Source: Valencia hispanica (taxonomy: Eukaryota; Chordata; Actinopteri; Cyprinodontiformes; Valenciidae). From it: DNA of 64,000 nucleotides. The stretch is from positions 33,741,871-33,805,870 of the forward strand of contig OY747707.1 in NCBI GenBank assembly GCA_963556495.2, given 5' to 3'. The position numbers were made by a program, and so were the translations under genes. The notes beneath the pieces are model-generated. The model was not told the origin of the DNA. It searched no databases and saw nothing but the letters and a program-made list of their open reading frames with translations. This document shows positions 1 to 11,439 of this stretch, in pieces (position 1 is the first letter of the stretch; the number at the start of each line of letters is the position of its first letter).

Positions 1-1124
1 TTTGTGCGGCTGGAGATGGAGGATATGAGAAGAATTGAAAAATCTCATCCTACTCACCCAGTGATCCTTCAAAAAAAGCTTGCCAGGCTTTCACTGCCAA
101 GCATGTTTATACAGGCCCTTAGAAAATGGCAGCAAAAAAGATTACATCGGAGTGAATTTTTGTATAGCTTTACCTCCATTCTCAGCAAGAAAAAAGAGAG
201 TGAGAGAGCTTGATTTAACCTTTAACCATCTAAATATTTTTAGATTCTCCATATTTTTCGTCAAGACGAGCAAGTGGTGCGGCAATTGTCCCCACTTGTA
301 AGTCAAACCAAATATTTTAAGGGGTCCTGCTTCCCCTTTATGTCCCAACCAAACTCTTAGATGTCCAAACATGACTGCTTGTTATAATTATTCATCACTG
401 GTGTTTCCATCTTTGAATGAATCACAGCGGTAAATGAAACCCTTAAAGCTCTCAAACACATTTAATGAGCTGTCATCAGCTTAAAAGCATAAACAAAGCC
501 AAATCAATATCAAATAAAATTATATTTCAACATCTATTCTTCCTCCTTAGCATGACAGTTGAGAAAGTAGGTGTATAAGCTCTAAAATGTAAAAGTTTTT
601 ATTCCCACATGTTTATTCTGCATTTGCTCAGTGATGGACCATTTGTTTACTTGTTAGAATCCGACTTATGAAGTCAAATGCACAGTTCTTGCAACACTTA
701 ATGGATTTAACTTATATATGGTGTCTGTCATTTTGTGTCATACACAGTCAGGTTATGTTATAAACATGCCACTATAGGGACAAGTCAGAAACTGATTAAA
801 TTTGGCTGCTTTAAGTGCAAAACTTTTATAGGCATATTTAACAAGTATCTCAGTTTAACAAGTTTCTCAGAAATGTGTGACTCATAGACATAATTCGCAA
901 TTTCCCAAACAGGTTATGGTTGGGGCAATTCTATAGAGTAATATTATCCTGATTTAGCCATTCAAAACAGTTTTGATTTCTGTTTAGCGTTACTTTCCTG
1001 TTGGAACTCAACTAGCTATGACCAACTACTTGGGTGGCTCCTGGATTCATCCTGATGTGCTGCTGCTGGTGCAGATGGCTCCTTTGATGGCGTTTCCTGA
1101 CCTGGCTCATCTGTACTCAGCCCA
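1..1124. other. No gene seen; AT-rich non-coding DNA
   Basis: I see only short, uncorrelated open frames and no recognisable domain, RNA gene or repeat. Base composition is AT-rich, as in the other unannotated parts of the window. It is probably intergenic or intronic. Confidence 0.5.
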
Positions 1125-1245
1125 ATGTCCTTTTTATTGCTGCTCTTAATGGTGTGCATGCATAAAGGTTGGGTCTGGGGGAGGGCGTATAACTGTGATC
1201 ATGCTTTTAATTATGTGGGGGAGGGATGGGAATCTGGTCTTTGTG

Positions 1246-1322
1246 GGGTCATTTTAATTCTGAAAAGCACTTTGAGCTGCAATTGTTGTATAAAAAGCGC
1301 TTTATAAATAAAGTTTGATTGA
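1246..1322 (+). repeat. LINE 3' tail fragment
   Basis: The segment reads through an AAAGCACTTTGAGCTGC-like motif, then AAAAAGCGCTTTATAAATAAAG and a (TTGA)n-like end. This layout is the usual 3' terminus of fish non-LTR retrotransposons (L2/CR1- or RTE-Expander-like) and of the SINEs that borrow their tails. The upstream 120 bases (from about 1125) may belong to the same 3' UTR, but no coding part remains. The family assignment is by resemblance only. Confidence 0.55.
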
Positions 1323-3337
1323 TTGAATGTGAATCAGATGTTTAAAACCAGGTGTTAAAACCAGCATGACAACGATCCCAAGCACACATTAAAAGTGGTT
1401 TTGGAATATATAAAGCAGGCTAACCTTAAACTTCCAGAAGTAAATTGTGAATTGGCAGTTTATGTGATTTGTAATAGTAATGTGATGGAAAATTAACAGG
1501 TATGACTAAATCTAATACCTTTTATCCACTTTGCTCCTTTTAAAGAATAATTAAACAACCAAAGAATAAACAAACATACATTGCCTTTGTTGTGCCTATT
1601 ATATTGCATTACACTATATATCTTTAAATAATTAATGATGCATTCTGATGCACCCCTTAGAGCACAGCTACAGTATATTGTCCTGTCCAGACAATATAGT
1701 CAAAAAAGCTATAGCAGTAAATACAGTTTTGGTATAGCTTGTAAAATTTGCAGTACTCTATTGAAATTTAAGTTCCTGCCCATGTATTCTAGTGTGCAGC
1801 AGAAATGTAGTTTTCAAATGACTTGTATGGCTTACCAGAATAAATGTTATGACAAGCAGGCAGCAGCTGAGCACGTGTTGATCAAACCTTTACTGTAATC
1901 ATTGTTTAGTGGTTTCCTCCTGGGGTGCTCGATTAATTAGGTATAATCATTTACTTGCTACATTAGAATATGGGAGCTATTTTCTTGCTTGAAGGACAAT
2001 GCAAAAAAAGGCTACACTAGCCAAATTTCACACATCAGTCTCACAAATTATTTTGTGTCCCCAGCTCTGTGATTGGCTGTTAGAAAGTATGTAGTAGGCG
2101 TTTGTCTAAAGTAGATTTGACGAGTGTTGGCTGGATCCCAATTGTTTAACCCCTACATTTGACCTGACAGGGAAAGCCTCACAGGACATGTATGCATACA
2201 GAAGGGCCTTGTGTGCACACTAAATATATAAATGAGTAGATATCCAAACATGCCAAATCTTTAGCATCCTGTTCAGCAGACAGCAGAGGGTTGCAAGCTC
2301 ACACGGCAGACTGGGCATCATACACAGAACTGTCCATCAAATATTTGGTAGTCATGGAAACAACCTAGTTCCAAACTAGCGCCAGGCGGGCGTGGTAGTA
2401 TAATGAAGGACCAGACTGAGCCTTGCCTGCCTGCATGCCCGGGGATGTGCTGCTTTACAGGCAACAACCATCCTCATCCTTGTCTTTACCAGTTAGACAG
2501 AATAGAAATGCAGGGAGAGGGAATGTGGCATTGCATCAGCCTCTGCTACCAGAAATATACACAGGCACAGGACAAAGCTACAGTATGTGCGCTCAGCTAC
2601 GTGTTCACGGCAGTGCTGTGTGCTCTACTTCTTATTAAAATAGACAGGCCCAACTCTTTCTGCAATGTTTCTCTGGAGACGTTAAAGTAGCTTTAGAGAG
2701 GTTGACATTAGGCTTCCAAAGAGCTCAAGAAGATCTATTTTATCAGCAACATGCAGTCATTAAAGGTATTACATCCAGCTTACATCAGTCAGATAGGAGG
2801 GAGATTACTAGATCAAGGAAACAAAACAGATGTAAGAAAGACTGAAAGAAAGAGAGGACGTTAGCACCTTGAAACATATGTGTACGGCAGCCACTTTTTT
2901 AGGGTGGGTGGCGATGTACTTAACATTGGATTCTAAGGGTGGCTTATTACCTATGCAGAGATTTACATTCAGAACTCTACAGCTTGAGCTTTTTTAAACC
3001 TTAACATTGAACCCTGGTAGAAGTATTTTTTACAAGTTTAACAATGGTAGCTATTAACTGCAGTCTCATCCCCCATCCCAAAGCCATCACTGGTGGCCCA
3101 GTCCTCAACCAGTGTAACTCTTTGACAGGCAGAATGCTTCGGGATGGACCTCAAGTTAAGAAACAAAAACAAAAAGACCCAGGAAAGAGAACAAAAAACA
3201 AACAAGTGAACAAGTAAGAAAGACTGCCAGAATGGCTCTTTTGGCTAACTTTTGCCAGTTTCAATCCAAATTAAAGTAGGGTTAAAAGAAATTGGAATAA
3301 CAACAAACAAGTATCAGTTTTAAATAATAGCAACTCA
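1323..3337. other. No gene seen; mixed non-coding DNA
   Basis: There are no long or domain-bearing open frames. The part around 2260-2690 has more balanced composition and no repeat signature, so it could be host-conserved non-coding DNA; the rest is AT-rich. The reading frame at 2403-2690 has no recognisable domain and I do not call it a gene. Confidence 0.4.
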
Positions 3338-3340
3338 CCC

Positions 3341-3371
<31 letters not shown>

Positions 3372-3372
3372 A
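3338..3372. repeat. C20 run joined to (CA)n
   Basis: Twenty consecutive C residues (3338-3357) run directly into about eight CA dinucleotides. This is a compound simple repeat. The minus-strand proteins read across it (poly-glycine/valine) are artefacts. Confidence 0.95.
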
Positions 3373-3660
3373 TTTCCTGTTTGAAAAATGTGCCAAAAGG
3401 AGGCGTTGCCGCCAGGAGTACCAGCGAACGCTCGGGTGGGGGGGGGGAGAGAGGGCTGGGCGAGGTCTATGCTGTGATTGATATGTTGACAGCAACGCTG
3501 CTGCAGTGGCACAGACACAGATAGCGAGAAGATGGAGAGCAACGTGAGCTCCTTTGTCTCGGAGCAATCTTTCTGATGTGGAGAATTTGTCTCCACGTTC
3601 TTCACCAGAGAAAAGAGAGGAAAGGGAGGGAGGTTCTGTGGAGAAGGCGTGGCAAATACC
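3373..3660. other. GC-richer block of unknown role
   Basis: This 290-bp block is richer in G+C than its surroundings. It has several CpG sites and G-rich runs, such as the nine-G stretch near 3438. It could be a small regulatory region or untranslated exon, or part of an old element. I see no coding domain and no tRNA or rRNA-like structure. Confidence 0.3.
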
Positions 3661-3744
3661 TATGCCTGATTCAAATTCAAGTGCAGTGTAGCATTTTAAC
3701 CTGAAGAGGGTGCCACACTGAGGTTTTTTGGTAGAAAATTAATG

Positions 3745-3843
3745 TTTTTACTAAAATGTACTAAAATACCAAAAGTAATGACCAGACTCATTTATACAGT
3801 TTATCTGCAAAAAAAGTAGATTTGGCGGTGATTTGCCCTTTAA
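3745..3843. mobile_element. MITE end, TTAA family (partial)
   Basis: This segment matches 29385-29465 in order and wording: a CTAAAATACCAA motif, an AATGACCAGA motif, a run of seven A, then GATTTGG(C/G)GGTGA leading to a (G/C)CTTTAA end. It is the same terminal region of a short DNA transposon that ends at a TTAA site. The other end of this copy was not found, so it is probably truncated. Confidence 0.5.
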
Positions 3844-4035
3844 ATGTATTTATGGTGCTTTTTCCCACACCTTTTTGACTCTCCTGTAACATTATTTCTC
3901 TCTCCTATTTGTCCAACATATTTACATGCAAATGGCTAATTATGCAAAATGGTTAACATTTATTGATTTCTAATTCCTTTTAGGAATGCCAATAACTATT
4001 TTTGTTGGTATGTTGAGTTGGTAAAACTAGTGCCT

Positions 4036-4258
4036 TGACAGGAAACCATCAGCTCGATCCACTTCCACCTGCACCACTCTCTCAGTGTCCTGAATCCTGT
4101 ATTTAAGGAGCTCTCACTCACCTCTCATTGTTCTGTCATCTGGTCTTCCAGTTCAGAGCAACTCTTATCTCTACTTCTGTTGGTCCCTAGTTCTGCGCCT
4201 GAGTGCTTGAAAATAAATGTCACCAGAAACTATCTAGTTGTGTGTGTACCTCCTGACA
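4036..4258 (+). mobile_element. Solo LTR with 5-bp target duplication
   Basis: The 223-bp unit begins TGACAGG and ends CCTGACA, giving the TG...CA boundary of an LTR. It is flanked by TGCCT on both sides (4031-4035 and 4259-4263), a 5-bp duplication typical of Ty3/gypsy and some retroviruses. Inside are a TATTTAAGG box-like motif and an AATAAA signal near 4211, in the order expected for a plus-oriented LTR. No internal domain adjoins it, so it is best explained as a solo LTR left by LTR-LTR recombination. The family is unknown. Confidence 0.7.
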
Positions 4259-4263
4259 TGCCT

Positions 4264-5752
4264 TGTGTTTCAGTAAACAACGATGAATAGTTTTAACAAA
4301 ATGCTTTAGCATTGCCTTTCTACATGTTTGACATTGTGGCATTCACTATCGTTCTGCCACAAAAGCTTAGCAACTCAGGCTCTGTTTACACAACATTTCC
4401 AAGAACGTTTTCCTTTGTGTATCTGAAGAAAATTGCGCTCACACAACAGTTAAATAGAAATGCAAATAGCACTGGAGACCATGTAGTCTGCATGTCAGGT
4501 ATGTAGGAGGCTGTTGAATATACACCAGAGGTGTGTGCCATGTGTCTATAAAACCAGAAAAAGAAGAAGACACAACACAGCAAAAACAACAATTCCAGAA
4601 TTGCACAGGATCTGCCGCATGTAATCTGTGCATCTCAGCTAATGGCATTAATGTTCCTAAGTGATTTGATTTTGCTTTAACATGCCAAATAGTCCGAAGA
4701 GGTGCAGGAGAATAAAAGGAATACAGAGGTCCGCCATTGTTGTTGTTGTGATGTGCGAGGGTGAAAAAGGTGCCTGACTGCACAAGAGCAAGATGACGTG
4801 CCTGGCATAATTGTTTCCAAATGTTTTTTGCTCACGTTTACACAGACATGGTTTGCATTGCGCTTCTCAAAATTTTAATATCACTTTATCTCATACTATG
4901 CTATTCAGACTGTCTGTGCATATGAAGATCCACTTACCTCTATATGCTACACTCTTGAGTTGATGGCATGCTAATCCACTCCTAGATTAAATCACATGAT
5001 AATTTTACCAAGAGGGGCACTCACAAGGCATTAAATCGAAAGTCCCAGATAGTCAGTTGATCCTAAAAGATTTTAAAAATGTCATTAAAGTGAGGCAGAT
5101 ATGCCACAGTAAACATAACAAACCTTTTATAAGCAAGTTGCAACCATCAGGGTAAATAGAATGTACCATAAGTATTTTCTTAAAGAATTTAACATTTACT
5201 GAAAGACACATAACACCAAGATTGGATAACTCATTTTTCAAAAGTTGCAGAAATCCAAGCTTTAACAAAAAATCTCACTTAGCCTAGTGATGAGAGTGAA
5301 CACACTTTTCTATCCATTGCAAAAAGAACTCAAAAACTAAATGCTGTTTCACAAAGTGTGAAGTCTGAGAGGAATTTAGTCTGAGGGGGGATATAAACTG
5401 CAGAGCACAGTCCTGAAGCAAGGGAGACATGGAAAGCACACTAAAAGTGACAAAAGGTGAGCTGAGGCAGTTTGCCATTGCCGTGCAGTGAGCCTGTGGG
5501 AGTGGAGCTGCCATTTCCTAGGAAGTGACAGGTACAGTGTGAAGAGATCTCAGGCAAGCCTCCTGGGGTCAGCTGGGAAAACAGCAGCACAGATTAATAT
5601 AGCAGCTGCAAGTGACAGCGACTGGCACAGCCCAAACACCCTGTGGATTAGCTGCAATGAAAAAATATATGTCAGTGAATGAGTTAAGCTTTAGATCCAA
5701 CAATGTTCCATCACAATGGTTTACTGAAACAACATGGGTTTAAAATTTTTTT
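4264..5752. other. No gene seen
   Basis: The largest open frames (for example 4439-4783 on the minus strand) have no domain and arise over low-complexity or random sequence. I found no repeat ends with target duplications here. Confidence 0.45.
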
Positions 5753-5756
5753 TTAA

Positions 5757-6548
5757 AGACCTACTCCAATCATCTTTTGAGCTATTTTAAAGTGTTCTTA
5801 GTGGTCTTTAAATTATGATTATGCCGTTTTTAGCCAAAATCACTAAACCTGTGTCGTTTTCTGAGACATAGCTTCAGAAGAGCGACAGTAGCTCATTAGC
5901 AATTCGCCTCTGTGTTGTGGGCGGACCCTTCCCCCTCCCCTCCCCGTTGCTGAGAGCTCTCCGTTTACGCTAGCTCTCCTACTAATTTACTGCCCCTCAC
6001 ACCCTCAAGCTAGCAGTACCGATGCAACAAAAACGGTGAGCAATATTGGAGCAATCTTGCCATTCAGTTTTGAGCCAGATGCCAACTCAAACAATGAACA
6101 GGAAGACGTACATAGAACTAGTCGTCTCTAAGTGGATGCATCAGAATGGTGTTATTTTTGTAATCTCTTGAATTGACTATATCAGGCCAATAATCCTAAT
6201 ATGTTAGTATATTTGTGGCAATGCTCCAAACATTCAGATGAGCCTTTTTGAAGTTTTCATAGTTACAATAACTTGATATCACACAAGGAATAACTCATAG
6301 CGCTGCAGGATCGGAACAGAGCAGAGCAGGCGCTTGTAGCCCGTCCAGTGCGGTTGCTACGTCACAAACACAGTCTGTTTTAGACGGCCTTTTAGTGTCT
6401 GCTACTGATACACAGCGATTTGAAAGCAGAAATACTCAGAAATGCAATTTTAAGATTAATATTCTTAAGATGTGTCCTCTGGCATCAGCAAAATGCCACA
6501 AGAACATGTTAACAACACGAAAAAAAAGATTTTCGTTAGAGTGGGTCT
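5757..6548 (-). mobile_element. Kolobok-like transposon, internally deleted copy
   Basis: A 792-bp element lies between two TTAA sites (5753-5756 and 6549-6552). The ends are inverted repeats: AGACCTACTCCAA on the left against AGACCCACTCTAA read from the right. The left ~110 bp is an inverted match to the right end of the THAP-encoding element at 9612-10019. Positions 6295-6365 match, again inverted, the sequence just upstream of that THAP reading frame. This is therefore a non-autonomous relative lacking an intact transposase. THAP coding plus TTAA duplication points to the Kolobok superfamily (family knowledge). That name is an inference because no DDE domain is present. Confidence 0.7.
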
Positions 6549-6550
6549 TT

Positions 6551-6690
6551 AAAGCAGTGTAACGCAGTTACACTTTTGAGACAGTAATATGTAATGCAAA
6601 CATATTACATTTGAGGCTGTAACTACTAATATAAAATACTAATATATTACAATTTTATTGTAACTTTCCCAACAATGGTGCTGGGAGAGT
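6551..6690. repeat. Terminal fragment of a GTAAC-rich DNA transposon
   Basis: The segment is rich in GTAAC/GTTAC and GTAATATGTAAT motifs and ends in CCCAACAATG. The block at 11440-11612 has the same style, ending CTTCCAACACTG. This resembles a common fish hAT-like terminus (CAGTGTTGG...GTAAC). Only one end is visible, directly beside the TTAA of the previous element. Confidence 0.4.
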
Positions 6691-7870
6691 GCTAAGAATT
6701 TTGAATGGTAGAATATCACCATCATTATGTTTTTCTCCATACCCAGTTAATCTTGTCTATAGTTTATATTTCGTTGGCTGGTATATAACATTCTCTCACT
6801 GGGCTGCCACCTTATGTTCTCTAGCATCAGAAGAATGCCATACAAGGAATTTATAGCAGTACTTGTTTAAGGAATCCGTAACCATTAGTGAATAAAGAAA
6901 TTATAAAATTTCATGACTTTCAAAAATAAAATTAAGTAAATCAGGGTAAGTCTTCAGTTAAGTTTGCTCTCTGAAGCTGACAAGACCAACAACATCGATT
7001 TCCTTTCTCTGAGTTTTTTCACAATGGCTGTTTCACACTCTGTTAACCGGAAACAAAAACTGGGCATTCATGCTACTGATTTTATTTCTAAAAAAGTCTA
7101 CAAGAATGCCTCCAATGTATGACATGCAGTATTGGCAGGGAAATATAAAAAAGAGACCAAAACAATAGATGAAATGTTCCAATAATGTAAAAGGCACAAG
7201 CCTTAAAGTAAACTTCCATTCAAATTTTCAGTTTTTTGTTTTATTTTATTCTTATTGAAACTCTCTGTTTATCAATGCTAGACGGCAAACTTTATGAGTA
7301 TTCAAGGCTGAAAACTAATGTGCTTTTAGCAGCTCTGTCAAGTGCTAAGATGTTAGGTTTTTGTGTTATCTCTGCTCATATTTTCACAGCTATTCATTAG
7401 GGACAGTTCCGGCATGAAATCGGGCTTCATCATTACTGTCTTGCCTTTGCTGCCATCTAATTTAAAAAGTGTGGTAAAGTATACTATTAGAAATTTTTCT
7501 TTCAAGTCTGGATACAAATTTTTTTTTTCAGATTTTATCACCTGTTCCATTGTCAGCTTGATAATATGTCAAATATAATCAAATGCTTCTTTCAGTCCCT
7601 TTGTTTATCCATTTGTCCCCATTTATTTAATACATATCTAAATCTAATCTATTTTTCCATCTTTAAATTGCATCATCTATCTTTCCCACCACAAATCTAG
7701 CCATTCATCCATAAAATCATTGTCCGGACATTAATGCAGTTATCCATCTATTCAGAAACCAGTTTATTTAGGTGTCCGTCATAGCAACCATTCGTCAATC
7801 CCTCTATATATCAGCGGTCTGTCACCCATACCTTTCATGGTGCTGCAGTCAAGAGCTATTGCCATTATTG
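6691..7870. other. No gene seen; two tiny repeat matches
   Basis: This is AT-rich sequence without domains. Positions 6799-6815 repeat 17 bases found at the reconstructed 5' end of the Rex3 copy near 41.88/49.60 kb. Positions 6819-6850 resemble 6472-6508 inside the neighbouring Kolobok-like element. The rest is unassigned. Confidence 0.4.
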
Positions 7871-8494
7871 ATGCAGAGAGCTGAACCTTAGGCCACCAAA
7901 ACGAATCTTCTCAACCCCTTGGCTGCGCCTAGAAATCCTGTCCATAAAAGTTATGATTAGAATTGGTGACAAAGGGCAACCTTGGTGGAGTCAAACTCTC
8001 ACCGGAAATGAGCCCAACTTACTGCTGGCAATATGAACCAAGCTCTGTCAATGATACCCCATACTCCCGGAGTGCCCCCCACAAGTCTCCCTGAGGAACA
8101 TGGTCAAACACCTTCTCCAAGTCCACAAAACACATGTAGACTGGTTGGACAAACTCCCATGCACCTTCCAGAACCCTGCTTAGGGTGTAGAGCTGGTCCA
8201 GTGTTCCACGGCCAGGATGAAAACTGCACTGCTCCTCCGGGATCCGAGGTTCGACTAGCCGTTGGACTCTCCTCTCCAGAACCCCTGAATAGACGTTACC
8301 AGGGAGGCTCAGAAGTGTGATCCCCCTGTAGTTGGAACACACTCTGTGGTCCCCCTTTTTAAATAGGGGGGCCACCATCCCGGTCTGTCAATTCAAGGGA
8401 ACTGCCCTGATGTCCACGCAATATTATAGAGCCAAGTTAAACAGCACAGCCACACAACATCCACAGCCTTAAGGAGCTGTGGGAGACTCTAATC
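7871..8494 (-). pseudogene. Rex3 reverse transcriptase fragment, broken
   Basis: Read on the minus strand, this is a diverged copy of the Rex3 RT segment seen intact at about 51490-52145. It carries the LFKKGDHRVCSNYRGITLLS block, a (G/S)F(R/H)PGRGTLDQLYTLSRVLEGAW block and the CFVDLEKxFD motif. The open part is 119 codons (8019-8378), with a change in the conserved GFRPGRG region and lost frame further downstream. It lacks the FADD catalytic box, which lies beyond its 3' truncation. It is dead, and it is interrupted at about 8494 by another repeat. The 9441-9611 piece is probably an upstream part of the same copy. Confidence 0.85.
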
Positions 8495-9440
8495 CAGGGG
8501 TGGACTGGGACAAAGGTTCAGCACTGGCATTATCAGCCGACACTACATAAAAGTCCACAAATCTCGCAGCATCTCCTCTCATGCATACTACAGTACAACT
8601 GACAGTCATATTCATTGATAGCAGTTAACAAATAAAGCACAAAAATATAAACTCAAGGACTAAAACTGACAGCTATGGCAATCAATCACTCAGTATTTAT
8701 TCATTATAGTGTCAACAGAACAACAGAAGTTTGGTCATGACAAGGGGTGGCACAAATCAAGTACGAATTCATAAAACATTGTAAGACACATGACATACTC
8801 AAATTAAAGACGTCTTAGTAGTAGCCAAAAAGGGCTGGAGTGGTGGGATGGGGTCTCCAAAAAGTGAAGTGGAGGCAGTGAGAGAATAAGTCTTTGAAAA
8901 TGGATGGAGAGGGAACAACTCCTCAGGCTCTCGTATGTCAAGTGGTCAAACTGAGAGGGACATGGATACATTATTGAGTCTCTAATCATTGCATTGAATT
9001 ATCTAACGCAAATCTTTAATTGCGTTTTTCTCAAAATGAGTTTTTTCCAACATTCAAAACGAATAATCTCGAAATCAGTTATACCTATAGACACCAAACT
9101 TTGCACCATTGTTCTATGCTATGAGCTGAAAAAAAAAAATTACAGAGCAATTTGTCAATACATTGTTCTAAACAATATATATGTGCTATTTTGTGTCAAA
9201 AAACAGGCCAAAAATTAGTTTTTTGGAGCTACTTACATTGTTTTTTGATTTATGAAGTAATGAAATGAAATAAACCTATTTCCCTCTGTAAAAAGTTTTT
9301 GATAACATATATGATTAGAAAATTAAAGAAAAATTCAATCTGTCTCTTACCAATTTTGAGATGATACGTTTACAAATATATGCAAATTAGCACATTTTTA
9401 ACCACATTAGACCTCATTTGCATATCTAAACAAAATTTTA
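8495..9440. mobile_element. Insertion splitting the Rex3 relic, family unknown
   Basis: The Rex3 match stops at about 8494 and sequence beginning GGGGTGGACTGGGACAAAGG follows. This start motif is familiar from fish DNA transposons. The block continues to about 9440, where Rex3 resumes at a more 5' part of the element. The Rex3 sequence equivalent to about 50770-51500 is absent, so the event was not a clean insertion or was followed by deletion. No open frame in it has a recognisable domain, and no matching right terminus was found. Confidence 0.45.
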
Positions 9441-9611
9441 GGTCTCATCCTCCCCCACCATCGGAGCCAACTCACCACCAGATAGTGGTCAGTGGACAGC
9501 TTTGTCCCTCTCTTCACCCGAGTGTCCAAAACATACTAAGTCGACGATCATGCTGTGGCCAAAGGTGTCCTGGTACCAAGAACACATATGAACACCCTTA
9601 TGCTTGAACAT
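9441..9611 (-). pseudogene. Rex3 endonuclease fragment
   Basis: This is an inverted, diverged match to Rex3 bases about 50580-50775. It covers the 3' end of the endonuclease: the stretch around [17 protein letters not shown] and the [15 protein letters not shown] region. Part of the middle is deleted, removing the [10 protein letters not shown] segment. It ends abruptly against the Kolobok-like element at 9612. It is non-functional. Confidence 0.75.
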
Positions 9612-10019
9612 GATATTGACGTAGCAACCCCATTGGGCAGGCTACAAGCTCCTCCTCCTGCTCCGTTCTGTCCCGCACGCTCAGGTTCTGAGGAATAGAG
9701 AAGACAATGGCGGATCAACACCTGTGTGCTGTAGCAGGTTGTAATGCTAAGAAGATTGATATTATTAGCTTTCATACTTTACCAAAACCATCTGCAGTGA
9801 GCGAGAAATTGATTAGGTTTCTTGCTCACAGCAAGATTAAAAACCGCACATCGGTTTGTAGTCAACATTTCAGAGAAGACTGTTTCCCCAACTGGCAGGG
9901 GAAAAATGGGCTAGAAAATGGCAACGGTTTTGTGATTTTGGCTAAAAAAGGCATAATCATAATTTAAAGACCTCTGAGAAAACTTTAAAATTGCTCAAAA
10001 AGATGATCGGAGTTGCTCT
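9612..10019 (+). mobile_element. Kolobok-like THAP transposon, truncated
   Basis: The right end reads GGAGTTGCTCT and is followed by TTAA (10020-10023), like the other copy. Its last ~100 bp are an inverted match to the left end of 5757-6548. The left boundary abuts the Rex3 relic, so the 5' terminus is missing. The element holds a THAP reading frame but goes straight from its N-terminal domain to the 3' end, so the catalytic part has been deleted. Confidence 0.7.
9707..9967 (+). CDS. THAP zinc-finger fragment of a transposase
   Basis: The 86-residue frame begins MADQHLCAVAGC and has the C2CH zinc-binding pattern of a THAP domain: Cys7, Cys12, then Cys51 and His54 in the motif VCSQHF. An HTLPK motif lies around residues 23-27, as is usual in THAP proteins. 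THAP domains bind DNA and form the N-terminus of several transposases (P, Kolobok) and of host genes derived from them. Here the frame runs out at the transposon's 3' inverted end, with no AVPT-type closing motif and no DDE catalytic domain. It could only encode an isolated DNA-binding module, if anything. The ATG start fits the N-terminal position of the finger. Expression is unknown. Confidence 0.7.
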   Translation: MADQHLCAVAGCNAKKIDIISFHTLPKPSAVSEKLIRFLAHSKIKNRTSVCSQHFREDCFPNWQGKNGLENGNGFVILAKKGIIII

Positions 10020-10143
10020 TTAAGATACTTTTGGCAAAATATCTGAAATATGTGACGCTGTTATAAAGCACTGTAACTTATCAATTTACATTTTACAGAA
10101 GTGTGGCACCTTGAATACTGTATTTTTAACTCTATTTTATTAA

Positions 10144-10667
10144 AGGTTCTGTATGTAACATTGTTGCCAAAACTGGTAGTGCAATCACTTCAGAATTACT
10201 GTAGAGCGGCGTAGGTTGCCAGATATGCTGCAGGATCCAGCAGGAACATGGGCTGCTACAAGGAGCTTCGCAAGGCAAGTGACGAGTCCTACACAGTACG
10301 TTTTTTTCCTGTTAATTATGTTTATGCTTCATGAGAGATGTTTTTTTTATCGAGGTCTTTTAGCTGTTGTAGCATTAGACATTTTTATCCGAAACACTTT
10401 TGTAGCTGCAACTGTAGTAACTACAACAGAGCTGGCAACCTTGGTGATTGGTAGATAGGTGGAGGGTGGCGCTTCAGGCCGAAATACAAGATGACAACAT
10501 TAACATCAGTTGATGGCTGCAACTTCACTTTTTAAATGACAATATCCTGGCCGTACCACTGTTGTCAGTAATATAAGTATTTGAAATGAACATGATTTCT
10601 TAATGTCTAGTGACATATCAGAGCCATTTTATAATTAATTGAAATACATTTCTTACATACAGCTCCT
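10144..10667. mobile_element. TTAA-flanked MITE
   Basis: A 524-bp unit lies between TTAA at 10140-10143 and at 10668-10671. Its terminal inverted repeats are AGG(TT)CTGTATGTAA on the left and AGG(AG)CTGTATGTAA read from the right. TTAA duplication fits piggyBac or Kolobok. The TIR sequence differs from the THAP elements nearby, so this is a separate family. No coding capacity. Confidence 0.75.
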
Positions 10668-10671
10668 TTAA

Positions 10672-11439
10672 ACTTCAAGTCTCACATGCCTTTGCATGTT
10701 GGACATAACATGTTTTTCACTGAAGTGAGTCAATATCAAAAATAGTCAATATTTCCTTAATTTAAGTGTAAACATGTATTAAAAAACTGCTAATAGGAAA
10801 AATACTAAAGTGCAAACGTGCAAATCAATGCTTAACCATAGGCCTAAAAATGTCCCGAAGTCCATCAGTCAACACATAAACAGAAAACGGTACTGTCATG
10901 GTTAACAATAACTGAACACAGGAACAACATTTGCCTTATAAATGTTTGTTTGCCAAATTAAGGCAGGACTTCTAGTAAAACCTACTAATAAATGCCCATA
11001 GAGTAGTCATATGCATAAAATCAGAACAATATAAACATAAAAGAATGAATAATTGTTTTCTTAGCCAATAAATAAATAAATCCGTATCAAAAGGTTAACA
11101 GAAATGTTTCACTCTTTAGCTGCTATTTGAGGGTGTACAGGGTTTGCCTCTACAGTCTATCTCACTGAATGATTTATTAAATCGCATCAAAAGAAGGCAC
11201 TGAAAGTGCTCATCACCAAGACAGTTGCGTTTAGGCGTTAGAATGAGACTTCTAAGACTGAATAGTCTTTCAGGGGTTAGGGAAAATGGTGCGAATAACG
11301 GCACCGTGGAAATCTGCAGTTCTTCTTTTCCTCAGCCATCCTGTTTCTTTGATGTTTTGGTTTTCAGCAGCAAGAGGTGTCCTGATGTTGTTCTTCTACG
11401 GTATCCAACTTGATTTGGTTCACTGGATTACTTGGGCGG
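10672..11439. other. No gene seen
   Basis: AT-rich sequence without domains or target-site-flanked repeats. The small open frames overlap on both strands and look random. Confidence 0.45.

Noticed and set aside
3271..3605. Minus frames of 98 and 107 codons with poly-Gly
   Set aside because: They cross the C20/(CA)n tract. No domain, and two phases are open equally.
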